From: Treponema sp.
GTDB taxonomy: Bacteria; Spirochaetota; Spirochaetia; Treponematales; Breznakiellaceae
DNA length: 37,370 nucleotides
Assembly: GCA_031276685.1 (NCBI GenBank)
Contig: JAISMQ010000071.1
Coordinates: forward strand, 1-37,370
Direction: 5' to 3'
A program made the position numbers and the translations under genes. The notes beneath the pieces were generated by a model. It saw nothing but the letters and a program-made list of their open reading frames with translations. It was not told the DNA's origin and did no database searches. Shown piece by piece: positions 15,998 to 25,501 of this stretch (its first letter is position 1; each line of letters opens with the position of its first letter).

Positions 15998-16978
15998 TTA
16001 AGACACCCCGCCCGGTTCGCGGATCGCAAGCTTGTCGCAGCGCCGGAAGCCGTGTTCCGCCATGTACAGGGCGATGCCGTCGATAATTTCCGTCATGGCG
16101 CAGGGATTGGCGAAGGTTGCCGATCCAACCTGGACAGCCGCAGCCCCGGCCAGAAGAAATTCCAGGGCGTCCTCCGCGTTGGCAATGCCCCCCATGCCCA
16201 CGATGGGGACGGGCGGCCGGGGGGCGCCGGGGGGCCGCAGGGCTTCCCACAGTTCCCAGACCATACGCAGGGCGATGGGCCTGACGGCGGGGCCGGAAAG
16301 GCCGGCGCTGGTGTTGTCGAAAACAGGCCGCCGCAGGCGGGTATCAATCGCCATGGCTTTGAAGGTGTTTACCAGTGAAAGGGCGTCCGCGCCGGATTTG
16401 ACGCAGGCGCGGGCCACCGCCGCCAGGTCCGGGGCGTTGGGGGAAAGCTTTACCATAAGCGGCTTGTCCGGGGCCGCCCCGCGCACCCGTCCGGTTACAA
16501 GCGCGGCGGCCTCCGCCTCCAGGCCAAAGGCCATGCCCCCGGCTTTTACGTTGGGGCAGGAAATGTTGAGTTCGATCATGTCAATCGCCGCATGGTTAAG
16601 GAGGGCCGCCCCCTCCGCGTATTCCTCCGCCGTGGAACCCGAAAGATTGGCGATAACCGCCGGGCCCAGGCTGCGGAGGGCGGGGAGTTCGTGTTCGATA
16701 AAAGCCGGAATACCGGGGTTCTCCAGGCCGATGGAATTCATCAGCCCCGCCGGGGTTTCGTGGAGCCGCTGCCCGCCGTTGCCCGGCCGCGGATTAAGGG
16801 TAAGGCCCTTGGTGCAGATACCGCCAAGCCGGGCAATATCCAGGAGCCCCGCGTACTCCCTGCCGTAACCAAAGGTCCCGGACGCGGCAATCACGGGGTT
16901 TCTGAACAGGACCCCTGCGATGGTAACCGACAGGTCGGGGCCGGGCCGGCCGGGAAGAGGCGGGGTAGGATCCGTCAC
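15998..16978 (-). CDS. pyrD: Dihydroorotate dehydrogenase, class 1B catalytic subunit
   Basis: 326 aa from the GTG at 16978, which overlaps the pyrK stop as GTGA. The longer open frame upstream only repeats pyrK in another frame. Motifs: FRNPVIAASGTFGYG (FMN site), NSIGLENPG, ELNISCPNVKAGG with the class 1B catalytic Cys (about residue 141), NTFKAMAID and VGMGGI. It oxidises dihydroorotate to orotate and passes electrons to PyrK and NAD. It is the last gene of the pyrBIFKD operon. The N-terminus has about 17 extra residues rich in Pro. Confidence 0.94.
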   Translation of the reverse strand: MTDPTPPLPGRPGPDLSVTIAGVLFRNPVIAASGTFGYGREYAGLLDIARLGGICTKGLTLNPRPGNGGQRLHETPAGLMNSIGLENPGIPAFIEHELPALRSLGPAVIANLSGSTAEEYAEGAALLNHAAIDMIELNISCPNVKAGGMAFGLEAEAAALVTGRVRGAAPDKPLMVKLSPNAPDLAAVARACVKSGADALSLVNTFKAMAIDTRLRRPVFDNTSAGLSGPAVRPIALRMVWELWEALRPPGAPRPPVPIVGMGGIANAEDALEFLLAGAAAVQVGSATFANPCAMTEIIDGIALYMAEHGFRRCDKLAIREPGGVS

Positions 16979-17820
16979 GGGTTCGCCCCCGTCGATGCGC
17001 TGAGGCCCGCCGCCGGAAAAATATCCGCCGCCGGGAAGATCGGGCCGTCGGCGCAGCAGCGCCGGTTCCCCGCCGCCGTCTTGACCGTGCAGCCCAGGCA
17101 GGCCCCCACGCCGCAGGCCATGGATCGCTCCATGCTGACATAGCAGGGGACCCCCGCAATCCGGCACTGTTCCGCCACCGCCCGGAGCATGGGCAGGGGG
17201 CCGCAGGCGAACACGCAGGGACGGCCCCGGTACTCCGCAAAATCCGGTATCCGCCCCCGGCGGCCCTCGCTCCCGTCCTCGCTGGCGACCAGCAGGGACG
17301 CCGCCCGGTCCCGCAGTGATTCCAGCCCAAAGGAAGCGGACCTGAACCCGGCGTACAGATCGAACCCGCCGCCCAGCTCGTCCCCCAGGGCCGCCAGCGG
17401 GGCAATGCCGATACCCCCGCCCACCAGGGCCGGGGCCCCGCCCAGGACCGCTTCGCCTGGCGGGGTATCCCCGTCCCCGGTTTCGCCGCGCGGAATGGCC
17501 TGCGGCAGAAAATCCTTCCAGCGGTTACCCAGAGGCCCGGTAAGGGCCGCCCCTTCCCCCGCCCGCAGTTGGCCAAGCTCCCCGGTCCCCCGGCCTTTTT
17601 TCAGCACCAGAAAACTAAGCCGGCGGGAAACCCCGTCCCAGCGGTAGACGCTGATGGGCCGGGGGAGAAAGGGGCTCCCCCTCTGTGCCCTGATCATGAA
17701 AAACTGCCCCGCCGCCGGCGCCGGGCCGGGCCATTCAAAATCGAGGCGGAAAACGGCGGCGCCAAGATCGGCCCTGGCGATCAGCGGGCAGATTAGGTAG
17801 CGCCTGGGGGAAGGAGCCAT
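16975..17820 (-). CDS. pyrK: Dihydroorotate dehydrogenase electron-transfer subunit
   Basis: 281 aa ferredoxin-reductase-like protein. FAD-binding RPISVY (about residues 54-59), the nucleotide loop GGGIGIAPLAAL, FACGPLPML, and the [2Fe-2S] cysteines in ACGVGACLGC (236, 241, 244) with RCCADGP (256) are in the expected order. It carries electrons from PyrD to NAD+. A Gly/Asp/Pro-rich insert lies around residues 110-125. It starts 9 bp after pyrF without a strong ribosome binding site, which fits coupled translation. Confidence 0.93.
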   Translation of the reverse strand: MAPSPRRYLICPLIARADLGAAVFRLDFEWPGPAPAAGQFFMIRAQRGSPFLPRPISVYRWDGVSRRLSFLVLKKGRGTGELGQLRAGEGAALTGPLGNRWKDFLPQAIPRGETGDGDTPPGEAVLGGAPALVGGGIGIAPLAALGDELGGGFDLYAGFRSASFGLESLRDRAASLLVASEDGSEGRRGRIPDFAEYRGRPCVFACGPLPMLRAVAEQCRIAGVPCYVSMERSMACGVGACLGCTVKTAAGNRRCCADGPIFPAADIFPAAGLSASTGANP

Positions 17821-17829
17821 AGGCCAAAT

Positions 17830-18795
17830 CTAGTGAAAAGCCCGGGGCCGGACAAGGCCGGCGGCCCGGATGGCGTCCCGCATGGTTATGGCGGCCCGGC
17901 GGGCCGCTTCTGCGGCAAAGCGGTTGTCCGCTTCGCAGCCCGGCCCTTCGCAGGCCCCGCCTGCGGCCTTGAGTTCGGCGGTCCAGGCCCGCAGGATGGA
18001 ACGGGAGGCGTTTACTACCCCGCCGTTGCCGTCCCGCAGCAGCAAAGCGGCGTCTTCCGCCGCGCCGCCCTGGGCGCCGTAACCGGGAATAAGGAAAAAC
18101 AGATTGGCGTAGCGGGACCGGATCGCCGCCGCTTCTTCGCGTTCGGCGCCGGACTTGGGGTCCGCGCCTACCACCGCCCCAAATGCGCCGTAGCCGTGGC
18201 GTCCCGGGCGGGCTTCCGCCAGGGCGGAAAGTTTGGCCCCCACCGCGTCGTACAGGCGGAACGGGGCTGCGTTGTCCGTACCGGGGGGGGGCTTTAGTTC
18301 AAGGTACTCAAAGTCCCGCATCCCCCCGTTGCTGGTACGCATCAGCACAAAGGCGCCTTTTCCCGATTCTTCGGCGCAGGAAACCCAGGGTTCTACGGAG
18401 TCCATCCCCATGTAGGGGGAAAGGGTGACAAAGTCCGCCTCAAAATCGCCCTGGAAATGGGCCTGGGCGTAACGCCGGGCCGTATCGGCAATGTCCCCCC
18501 GTTTGATGTCGGCAATTACCAGCGCGCCCCGGTCCCGGATACAGCGCAGGGTTTCCGCGTAGACCCCAAGCCCCGCAAGGCCCATCGCCTCGTAGTAGGC
18601 GATCTGCACTTTGTAGCAGGCCGCCGCGTCGATGGTGGCGTCGATCAGGGCCTTGTTGTAGGCCAGCACGGCGGCGGCGTCCGAAGCGGCGCTGCCGCGC
18701 TCCAGGGGCGGCACGTATTCCGCGGCGGTGTCCAGGCCCACGCACACGGGGCCCCGGTCCGCGACCGCTTCGTAAAGTTTGTCCATGTTGTACAT
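17830..18795 (-). CDS. pyrF: Orotidine 5'-phosphate decarboxylase, type 2
   Basis: 321 aa from the ATG at 18795, which has GGAGG 5 bp upstream; the open frame further upstream reads into pyrI and is not part of the gene. CVGLDTAAEYVPP near the start and ADIKRGDIADTA (catalytic Asp-x-Lys-x-x-Asp, about residues 95-106) define the enzyme. The long insert before VVGADP and the end LIPGYGAQGG are type 2 features. It makes UMP from OMP. It lies 41 bp after pyrI. Confidence 0.94.
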   Translation of the reverse strand: MYNMDKLYEAVADRGPVCVGLDTAAEYVPPLERGSAASDAAAVLAYNKALIDATIDAAACYKVQIAYYEAMGLAGLGVYAETLRCIRDRGALVIADIKRGDIADTARRYAQAHFQGDFEADFVTLSPYMGMDSVEPWVSCAEESGKGAFVLMRTSNGGMRDFEYLELKPPPGTDNAAPFRLYDAVGAKLSALAEARPGRHGYGAFGAVVGADPKSGAEREEAAAIRSRYANLFFLIPGYGAQGGAAEDAALLLRDGNGGVVNASRSILRAWTAELKAAGGACEGPGCEADNRFAAEAARRAAITMRDAIRAAGLVRPRAFH

Positions 18796-18836
18796 CGGGC
18801 CCTCCTGTGATCCGCAGTTTTGCAAAACCCGGCCCG

Positions 18837-19271
18837 CTACCGGAAATCCCCCGCGAACCTGATCTCGTCGCAGTATTCGCAGCGGTAGGTCCGCTGCCGG
18901 GGATTCTCCAGGTGGAAGATGTGGGGGGCGTAGCTTTCCGTAGAGGTGATGCACCGGGGGTTTTTGCAGATCAGCACATTTTCTACCCGTTCGGGCAGTT
19001 TAAGCTTGATCTTTTCGGTGATAACTTCGTTTTCGATGATATTCACCGTGATATTGGGATCGATAAGGCCCAGCACGTCAAAGTTAATGCTGATCGTGTT
19101 ATCGATCTTGATGATGTCCTTTTTCCCCATCTCCCTGGAATTGGCGTTTACCACAAAGGCAACGCCGTAACATGCTTTGTCCAGCCCCAGCCAGTTGAAT
19201 ATTTTGATTCCCAGGCCCGCCTTGATATGATCGATAACGATACCGTTTTTTATTTGGTCTATGTTAAGCAT
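18837..19271 (-). CDS. pyrI: Aspartate carbamoyltransferase regulatory chain
   Basis: 144 aa. The N-terminal allosteric domain (IKNGIVIDHIKAGLGIKIF) binds nucleotide effectors in PyrI proteins, and the C-terminal zinc domain shows all four Cys (CKNPRC and CEYC). It joins PyrB trimers into the regulated holoenzyme. The start overlaps the pyrB stop by 8 bp (ATGCTTAA). Lysine and isoleucine content is higher than in neighbouring proteins. Presence of PyrI implies nucleotide feedback on the enzyme itself, besides the leader attenuation proposed upstream. Confidence 0.95.
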   Translation of the reverse strand: MLNIDQIKNGIVIDHIKAGLGIKIFNWLGLDKACYGVAFVVNANSREMGKKDIIKIDNTISINFDVLGLIDPNITVNIIENEVITEKIKLKLPERVENVLICKNPRCITSTESYAPHIFHLENPRQRTYRCEYCDEIRFAGDFR

Positions 19272-20214
19272 GGTTTACCCCCAATACGCTGGAAATTAAG
19301 GCCATCCGGATATACATGCCGTATTTGGCCTGCCTAAAGTACGCCGCCCTGGGGTCCGCGTCCACCTCGACGGCGATTTCGTTAACGCGGGGCAGGGGGT
19401 GCAGGATAATAAGATCGTCCTTCGCCTTTTCAAGCTTGTCGGGGCTTAAAACGTAGGTATCTTTCAGGCGTATGTAGTCTTCCTCGTTAAAGAAACGTTC
19501 CCGCTGCACCCTGGTCATGTACAGCACATCCAGGACGGGCATGGCTTCCTCGAAACTGCCGATTTCCCGGTAGGCGATGCCCTGCTGTTCCAGAAGCCGG
19601 GTGATGTACTCAGGCAGCCTGAGTTCGCCGGGGGAAATAAAAATCATGGTAAGATTCCCGTAGCGGGCCAGGGCCTTTGCCAGGGAGTGAACCGTGCGGC
19701 CAAACTTTAGGTCTCCGCAAAAACCCACCGTAAGGCCCTGGAGCGTGTCCCGTAATTTTTCCTCCCCTTTCCCCCGGAGCCGTTTGATGGTCAAAAGATC
19801 CGTCAGGGTCTGGGTTGGGTGGTGGTGGCCGCCGTCCCCGGCGTTGATGACCGGAATATCCGCGCAGCGGGAGGCCAGCAGGGCCGCCCCCTCCTTGGGA
19901 TTCCGCATGACGATAAGGTCCGCGTAACAGGCCACCGTCCGTACCGTGTCCGCCAGGCTTTCCCCCTTGGCGGCGGAGCTGGAACCCGGCTCCGCGAATC
20001 CCAGGCAGCTCCCCCCCAGGCGCAGCATCGCCGCTTCGAACGAAAGCCGGGTCCGGGTGCTGGGTTCAAAGAACAGCGTGGCCAGAACTTTTCCCCGGCA
20101 GCTTTGCCGGAGGAAGCCCTTGTCTTCCTCGATCCGTTGCGCCAGGTTAAACAGGCCTTCCATCTCCTCAAGGCTAAAGTTCCCCGGCTCCACCAGGGAT
20201 CGTCCTTCAAGCAT
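19264..20214 (-). CDS. pyrB: Aspartate carbamoyltransferase catalytic chain
   Basis: 316 aa from the ATG at 20214, chosen because GGAGG lies 4-5 bp upstream and the start MLEGRSLVEPGNFS fits the family. Carbamoyl-phosphate loop FFEPSTRTRLSFE, HHPTQTLTDLL and HPLPRVNEIAVEVD are canonical. It condenses carbamoyl phosphate with aspartate, the committed pyrimidine step. First structural gene of pyrB-pyrI-pyrF-pyrK-pyrD. Its ribosome binding site overlaps the stop codon of the leader reading frame at 20223-20375. Confidence 0.96.
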   Translation of the reverse strand: MLEGRSLVEPGNFSLEEMEGLFNLAQRIEEDKGFLRQSCRGKVLATLFFEPSTRTRLSFEAAMLRLGGSCLGFAEPGSSSAAKGESLADTVRTVACYADLIVMRNPKEGAALLASRCADIPVINAGDGGHHHPTQTLTDLLTIKRLRGKGEEKLRDTLQGLTVGFCGDLKFGRTVHSLAKALARYGNLTMIFISPGELRLPEYITRLLEQQGIAYREIGSFEEAMPVLDVLYMTRVQRERFFNEEDYIRLKDTYVLSPDKLEKAKDDLIILHPLPRVNEIAVEVDADPRAAYFRQAKYGMYIRMALISSVLGVNHA

Positions 20215-20222
20215 CACCCCTC

Positions 20223-20375
20223 CTAGCAGTTTGCCGCAGCAGGCCGCTTTGGCATAAAAAAAAGCCGCCCAAAGGCGGCTTTCCTGCAACACAAAATAGA
20301 AGCTTTTTCAAAACCGGCCGGGTTTTGAAACCGGCCCCGCAGACAAAAAATTCCATGGTCCTTGTGGTTCTTCAT
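20223..20375 (-). CDS. Candidate leader peptide of the pyrB operon
   Basis: A 50-codon reading frame on the sense strand of the pyrB leader, from ATG 20375 to TAG 20223. It reads through a T6 run, a dyad, and the whole terminator hairpin, whose T-tract is translated as Leu-Phe-Phe. Its TAG is the start of the TAGGAGG ribosome binding site of pyrB. This is the layout of the enteric pyrBI leader, where a 44-codon peptide is translated through the attenuator. Against it: no clear Shine-Dalgarno precedes the ATG, and the frame could be open by chance. No similarity to known proteins is claimed. Confidence 0.5.
   Translation of the reverse strand: MKNHKDHGIFCLRGRFQNPAGFEKASILCCRKAAFGRLFFMPKRPAAANC
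20256..20282 (-). terminator. Attenuator-type intrinsic terminator in the pyrB leader
   Basis: Minus strand: AAAGCCGCC, loop TTTG, GGCGGCTTT, continuing into a run of eight T. A textbook terminator 42 bp upstream of the pyrB start. No other gene on this strand lies between it and the promoter candidate, so it must act on the pyr transcript itself. Confidence 0.85.
20306..20330. repeat. Dyad TTTCAAAACC / GGTTTTGAAA in the pyrB leader
   Basis: Perfect 10-bp inverted repeat with a 5-base centre, about 25 bp before the attenuator in the direction of transcription. In RNA it could be a pause hairpin. It shares GCCGGTTTCAAAACCCGG with the dyad in front of rpmH. Confidence 0.6.
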
Positions 20376-20419
20376 GTTCTGTTTTTACCCGCGCCCCTCG
20401 CGGGACCCGCAGTACAGGT

Positions 20420-20448
20420 ACTTTAGCGGGAATGGCGAAAACTTACAA
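20420..20448 (-). promoter_or_regulatory. Candidate pyrB operon promoter
   Basis: Minus strand: TTGTAA (20443-20448), 17-bp spacer, TAAAGT (20420-20425). Transcription would start near 20413 and give a leader of about 200 nt. Each box matches consensus at 4 of 6 positions. Confidence 0.45.
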
Positions 20449-20481
20449 GCGGGGAACGCCATTGTCCGGCTTGACCCGTTA

Positions 20482-20511
20482 TTGACATTTCCTGCGGCAT
20501 GGGTCAAAAAT
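20482..20511 (+). promoter_or_regulatory. Candidate rfuABCD promoter
   Basis: Perfect -35 TTGACA at 20482-20487 and AAAAAT at 20506-20511 with an 18-bp spacer, just upstream of the FMN aptamer. TTGACCC (20471-20477) and GGGTCAA (20501-20507) form an inverted repeat around it. Confidence 0.5.
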
Positions 20512-20519
20512 AAGGCGAA

Positions 20520-20666
20520 GTTTTCAGGGCGGGGTGAGCCCGGCAGACCCGGAAGGGTCCCGGCAATTCCCCACCGGCGGTATAGCCCGCGAGTCCGGCC
20601 CCGGCGGGGCAGGATTGAACCGGTGGAATTCCGGCGCCGACGGTACAGTCCGGACGGAAGAAAAAC
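20520..20666 (+). promoter_or_regulatory. FMN riboswitch aptamer (RFN element)
   Basis: The conserved RFN blocks are present in order: GGGCGGGGTGA, a variable stem, ATTCCCCACCGGCGGTATAG, CCCGCGAG, a variable stem, GATTGAACCGGTGGAATTCC, GGCGCCGACGGTACAGTC, and CGGACGGAAGAA. The flanks GTTTTC and GAAAAAC can close P1. Such aptamers bind FMN and switch riboflavin biosynthesis or uptake genes off. It precedes rfuABCD. Confidence 0.93.
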
Positions 20667-20705
20667 GACGACCGCGTACAGGCGATCTTGAATTTCCGAA
20701 GACAG

Positions 20706-20739
20706 GCCCTTGAGGAGCGATCCTTGGGGGCTTTTTTTT
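20706..20739 (+). terminator. Riboswitch expression-platform terminator
   Basis: GCCCTTGAGGA pairs along its whole length (with G-T pairs) with TCCTTGGGGGC around loop GCGA, followed by eight T. It lies 40 bp downstream of the FMN aptamer and 39 bp before the rfuA start, so FMN binding probably ends transcription here. Confidence 0.85.
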
Positions 20740-20778
20740 GGGCTTGCGGGCGCGGCGGGCGGCATCAGGAGGTGCATT

Positions 20779-21810
20779 GTGAAAAGGGGACTGCTGACGG
20801 TCATGGCCCTGCTTGCGGCGGGGCAGGTTTTTGCGGCGGGAATGAGGGAAGACAGGGGGGAGGGGGATTTTTCGGTGCTGGTCTACATCACCGGCGTGGT
20901 GGCCGGCAGCCCCCCCTACGAACTGCTGGTAGAGGGCGCCCAGGAATTTGCCGCGTCCCATTCCGGCGTTACGATCAAGGTCTACGAGGCGGGCTTTAAC
21001 CAGGCGGAGTGGGTAGAACAGCTTACCTCGCTGGTGGCGGGGGGCGCGTTTGATCTGGTCCTTGGCTCCAACCCTTCGCTGCCCGACATTTGCGTAAACG
21101 TGGGGAAGAAATTCCCCGGTCAAAAATTCGTCATTACCGATGCGGAGTTCCGGGGCAACCCCCAGATCAGCACCTACCTCTACAACCAGTACGAACAGTC
21201 CCTCTACCTGGGCTACCTGGCGGGGCTTGTAACCACCAGTTCCATGCCCCATGCGAACCGGACGAAAAAAATCGGGGTTATCGCCGCCCAGGAGTACCCC
21301 ATCCTGAACAAGCATATCGTCCCCGGTTTTCTGGACGGGGCCCGCCTGGCGGACCCGGCGATAGAGCTTGACTTCCGGGTTATCGGCAACTGGTTCGACG
21401 CCAGCAAAGCTGCGGAACTTGCCGGGGGCATGATCGATGCCGGCGTGGACGTGTTCGCCTCCATCGCGGGCGGCGCGGCCCAGGGGCTGATCCGCAGCGC
21501 CGCCGGGCGGGGGGCCTACATGGTGTGGGACAACACCAACGAGTACCGGCAGGCGCCGGGGATCATCGTGGGCTGCGGGTTTATGGCGCAGAAAAAACTG
21601 GCCGAGGAGATCCTTGCCGATGCCGTCGCGGGGAAGATCAGCTACGGGTCTTCCCGTACTGTCGGCGTGAGGGAAGGCTACCTGGATTTTATCGGCGGCG
21701 ATCCTGATTACATCGCCTCCCTGCCCCAGGATATTCGGGACAAGTTCGGCGCTTTTATGGACGATATTCGCGCCGGGCGGGTTGGGTACACGGTCCCTCC
21801 CCTGCGCTGA
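20779..21810 (+). CDS. rfuA: Riboflavin-binding protein of the Rfu ABC transporter
   Basis: 343 aa from the GTG at 20779, which has AGGAGG 7 bp upstream; an earlier in-frame ATG lies inside the terminator stem. BMP/PnrA-like periplasmic binding fold: FSVLVYITGVVAGSPPYELL, DLVLGSNPSL, KIGVIAAQEYP, FASIAGGAAQGLI. T. pallidum RfuA is a riboflavin-binding lipoprotein. Here the signal peptide ends GQVFAAG with no Cys nearby, so a freely periplasmic form cleaved by signal peptidase I is predicted. The FMN riboswitch upstream and two permease genes downstream support riboflavin as substrate over purine nucleosides. Confidence 0.87.
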   Translation: MKRGLLTVMALLAAGQVFAAGMREDRGEGDFSVLVYITGVVAGSPPYELLVEGAQEFAASHSGVTIKVYEAGFNQAEWVEQLTSLVAGGAFDLVLGSNPSLPDICVNVGKKFPGQKFVITDAEFRGNPQISTYLYNQYEQSLYLGYLAGLVTTSSMPHANRTKKIGVIAAQEYPILNKHIVPGFLDGARLADPAIELDFRVIGNWFDASKAAELAGGMIDAGVDVFASIAGGAAQGLIRSAAGRGAYMVWDNTNEYRQAPGIIVGCGFMAQKKLAEEILADAVAGKISYGSSRTVGVREGYLDFIGGDPDYIASLPQDIRDKFGAFMDDIRAGRVGYTVPPLR

Positions 21811-21823
21811 CCGGGCGGACGGC

Positions 21824-23382
<1,559 letters not shown>

Positions 23383-23386
<4 letters not shown>

Positions 23387-24591
23387 GCGGCGATAGCGGC
23401 GGTCTGGGGGGCTGGCGTACCAGGCAGCCTTCGCCGGGGCTGGGGGGCCAGCGGGGGCCGCCGGGAACGGCCCGGGCGAACACGACCGCCCCCGGCCTGC
23501 GGAGTCCGGAGTTCCCCCGCTACCCAAGCCTCTACACCGCTGCCGGAATGGCCCTTATCCTTGTCATTTCCCTTGCCCTGGTTGTCGCCCTGGCCTTCCT
23601 TTTCAGCAAGAGCCCCGGCAGGACGCTGTGGTTTTTTTTCCTGGGCCCCCTGCAGAATCGCTACCAGTCCGGCAATATGCTCAACGGCGCCGTGCCCCTG
23701 ATCTTCGGCGGCCTGGGGGTCTGCATCGCCATGAAGGCGAACAGCTTTAACCTGGGGGGCGAGGGGCAGATCTACGCCGGGGCTTTTGTCTCCACCCTTG
23801 CCGCGGTCGCCCTGGGGGACTGGGCCGGGCCGGCGCTGCCAGGCATGCCTGCGGCCCTGTCCGCGATCCTGGGCTGGTTCGCGGTTGCGGCGGCCCTGCT
23901 GGCGGGGGCGGTCTTTGCCGGCGCGGCGGCCTGGGTTTCCGGTTTCTGCCGGGCCAAATGGAACACCAGCGAGCTGATCACCAGCTTTCTTGTTTCCGGC
24001 TCCCTGGTCCTGATCGTCAACTACCTTGTAACCGGGCCCTTTATGGATCGGGAAACCAACCTCCTTTCCACGGAAAAAATACCGGAGCTTTTCCGGCTCC
24101 CGCTGATTCTTCCCCCCTCGAATTTAAGCGCCGCCCTTTACGCCGCCCTGGGGGCGGTAGTCCTGGTTTCGCTGTTTTTGTCGCGGACCCGGACGGGTTA
24201 CGAGATCCGCATGACCGGAAGCAACGAGCTGTTCGCCCGCTACGGGGGCATCGAGACGGGGCGGATCACCATGCTTGCCATGTTTCTCAGCGGCGCCTTC
24301 TACGGCCTGGCGGGGGGCATTTCCGTATACGGGACCTACTACGCCACGATAAAGGAATTCTCATCCGGCCTGGGCTGGAACGGCCTGGCGGCGGCCCTTA
24401 TCGCCCGGTTCCGCCCCGCCCTTGTTATCCCTGCGGCGGTGTTCTTTGCCTGGATCAGCGCCGGCGCCCGTATGGCTATGCAGTTCTCCGATGTCACGCT
24501 GGAACTGGCCTCCATCGTGCAGGGGCTTATCCTGCTGCTGGCGACAAGCCAGGTGCTGCTGGATCTTTTTAAAAGGAGTAGCCCCCGGTGA
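23383..24591 (+). CDS. rfuC: Riboflavin ABC transporter permease
   Basis: 402 aa. Its GTG start overlaps the rfuB stop as GTGA. A polar Gly/Pro-rich extension of about 50 residues precedes the first hydrophobic segment (ALILVISLALVVALAFLF). Eight or more membrane segments follow, with the family stretch MKANSFNLGGEGQIYAGAF and SGAFYGLAGGISVYG. It pairs with RfuD in the inner membrane. Members of this permease family also move nucleosides or autoinducer-2; the riboswitch supports riboflavin. Confidence 0.9.
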
Positions 24592-25463
24592 GCTTCCCCC
24601 TGCTGCACAGCGCGGTGAATATCATGACGCCCATCCTCTTTGCCGCCCTGGGGGGGCTTTTTACCGAGCTGTCCGGAATGCTCAATATCGCCCTGGAGGG
24701 CCTTCTCCTGACCGGGGCCTTCGCGGCGGCGGCGGGGGCCTATTACACCGGGAGCCTTGCGGGGGGGCTTGCCGCAGGGATTCTAAGCTCTGTACTGCTG
24801 TCATGTCTGCTGGGCGCAGTAATTCTAAGACTCCGCGCCAATGTGTTTGTCGCGGGGCTTGCGGTAAACCTGCTTGCCGGGGGGCTTTCGGTTGTTCTGT
24901 CCTTCCACCTTTTCGGCAAACGGGGGGTAGTAAACCTGCCGGGCCTCCCCCCGCTTCCCTCGCCGCATATTACCTCCATCCCGATCCTGGCCGAACTGTT
25001 TTCGGAACACAGCCCGTATATGTACGCCGCCCTGCTGGCCCTTGCCGCAAGCGCCGTGATCCTCCGCCAAACCCCCTTTGGGTTCCGGCTGCGCTCCTGC
25101 GACCGTTACGCAAGCGCGATGGTTTCGCTGGGGCTTAATCCTGACCGCTATCGGTTTTGCGCCTATCTTATATCCGGGCTGTGCTGCGGTATCGGCGGCT
25201 CTTCCCTTTCCCTGGGGCTTGGGGCCTTTGTCCCCAACATCTCCGCCGGAAAGGGCTGGATCGCCCTGGTGGTTATCTTTCTGGGAAACCGGAAACCCCT
25301 GGGGCTTCTGGGGGCGGCCTTTGTCTTTGGCCTGGCGGAAGCCTTTTCCAATTACGCGCAGGGGATCTTTCAAATCAGCGCGGATTTTATCCTCGCCATT
25401 CCCAACATCTTTACCCTGCTGGTCATGATCGGCATGTCGGTATACACGGGCCGCCGGGAATAG
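24588..25463 (+). CDS. rfuD: Riboflavin ABC transporter permease
   Basis: 291 aa. Its GTG start overlaps the rfuC stop as GTGA; AAAGGAG lies upstream within rfuC. The motif GGLFTELSGMLNIALEGLLL parallels the RfuC stretch and is typical of the second permease of BMP-type transporters. GSSLSLGLGAFVPNISAGKGWIAL and FLGNRKPLG lie near the C-terminus. It is the last gene of the riboswitch-controlled operon. No terminator is evident in the 38 bp before the convergent lipoprotein gene. Confidence 0.9.
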   Translation: MSFPLLHSAVNIMTPILFAALGGLFTELSGMLNIALEGLLLTGAFAAAAGAYYTGSLAGGLAAGILSSVLLSCLLGAVILRLRANVFVAGLAVNLLAGGLSVVLSFHLFGKRGVVNLPGLPPLPSPHITSIPILAELFSEHSPYMYAALLALAASAVILRQTPFGFRLRSCDRYASAMVSLGLNPDRYRFCAYLISGLCCGIGGSSLSLGLGAFVPNISAGKGWIALVVIFLGNRKPLGLLGAAFVFGLAEAFSNYAQGIFQISADFILAIPNIFTLLVMIGMSVYTGRRE

Positions 25464-25501
25464 AGCGTTGCTGCAAATATAGTTGGCCGGTCCCCGTCCC
25501 T

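Noticed and set aside
17168..18954. Longer N-termini for PyrD and PyrF from the upstream open frames
   Set aside because: The extensions lie within pyrK and pyrI in another frame; good ribosome binding sites or the GTGA overlap mark the internal starts.
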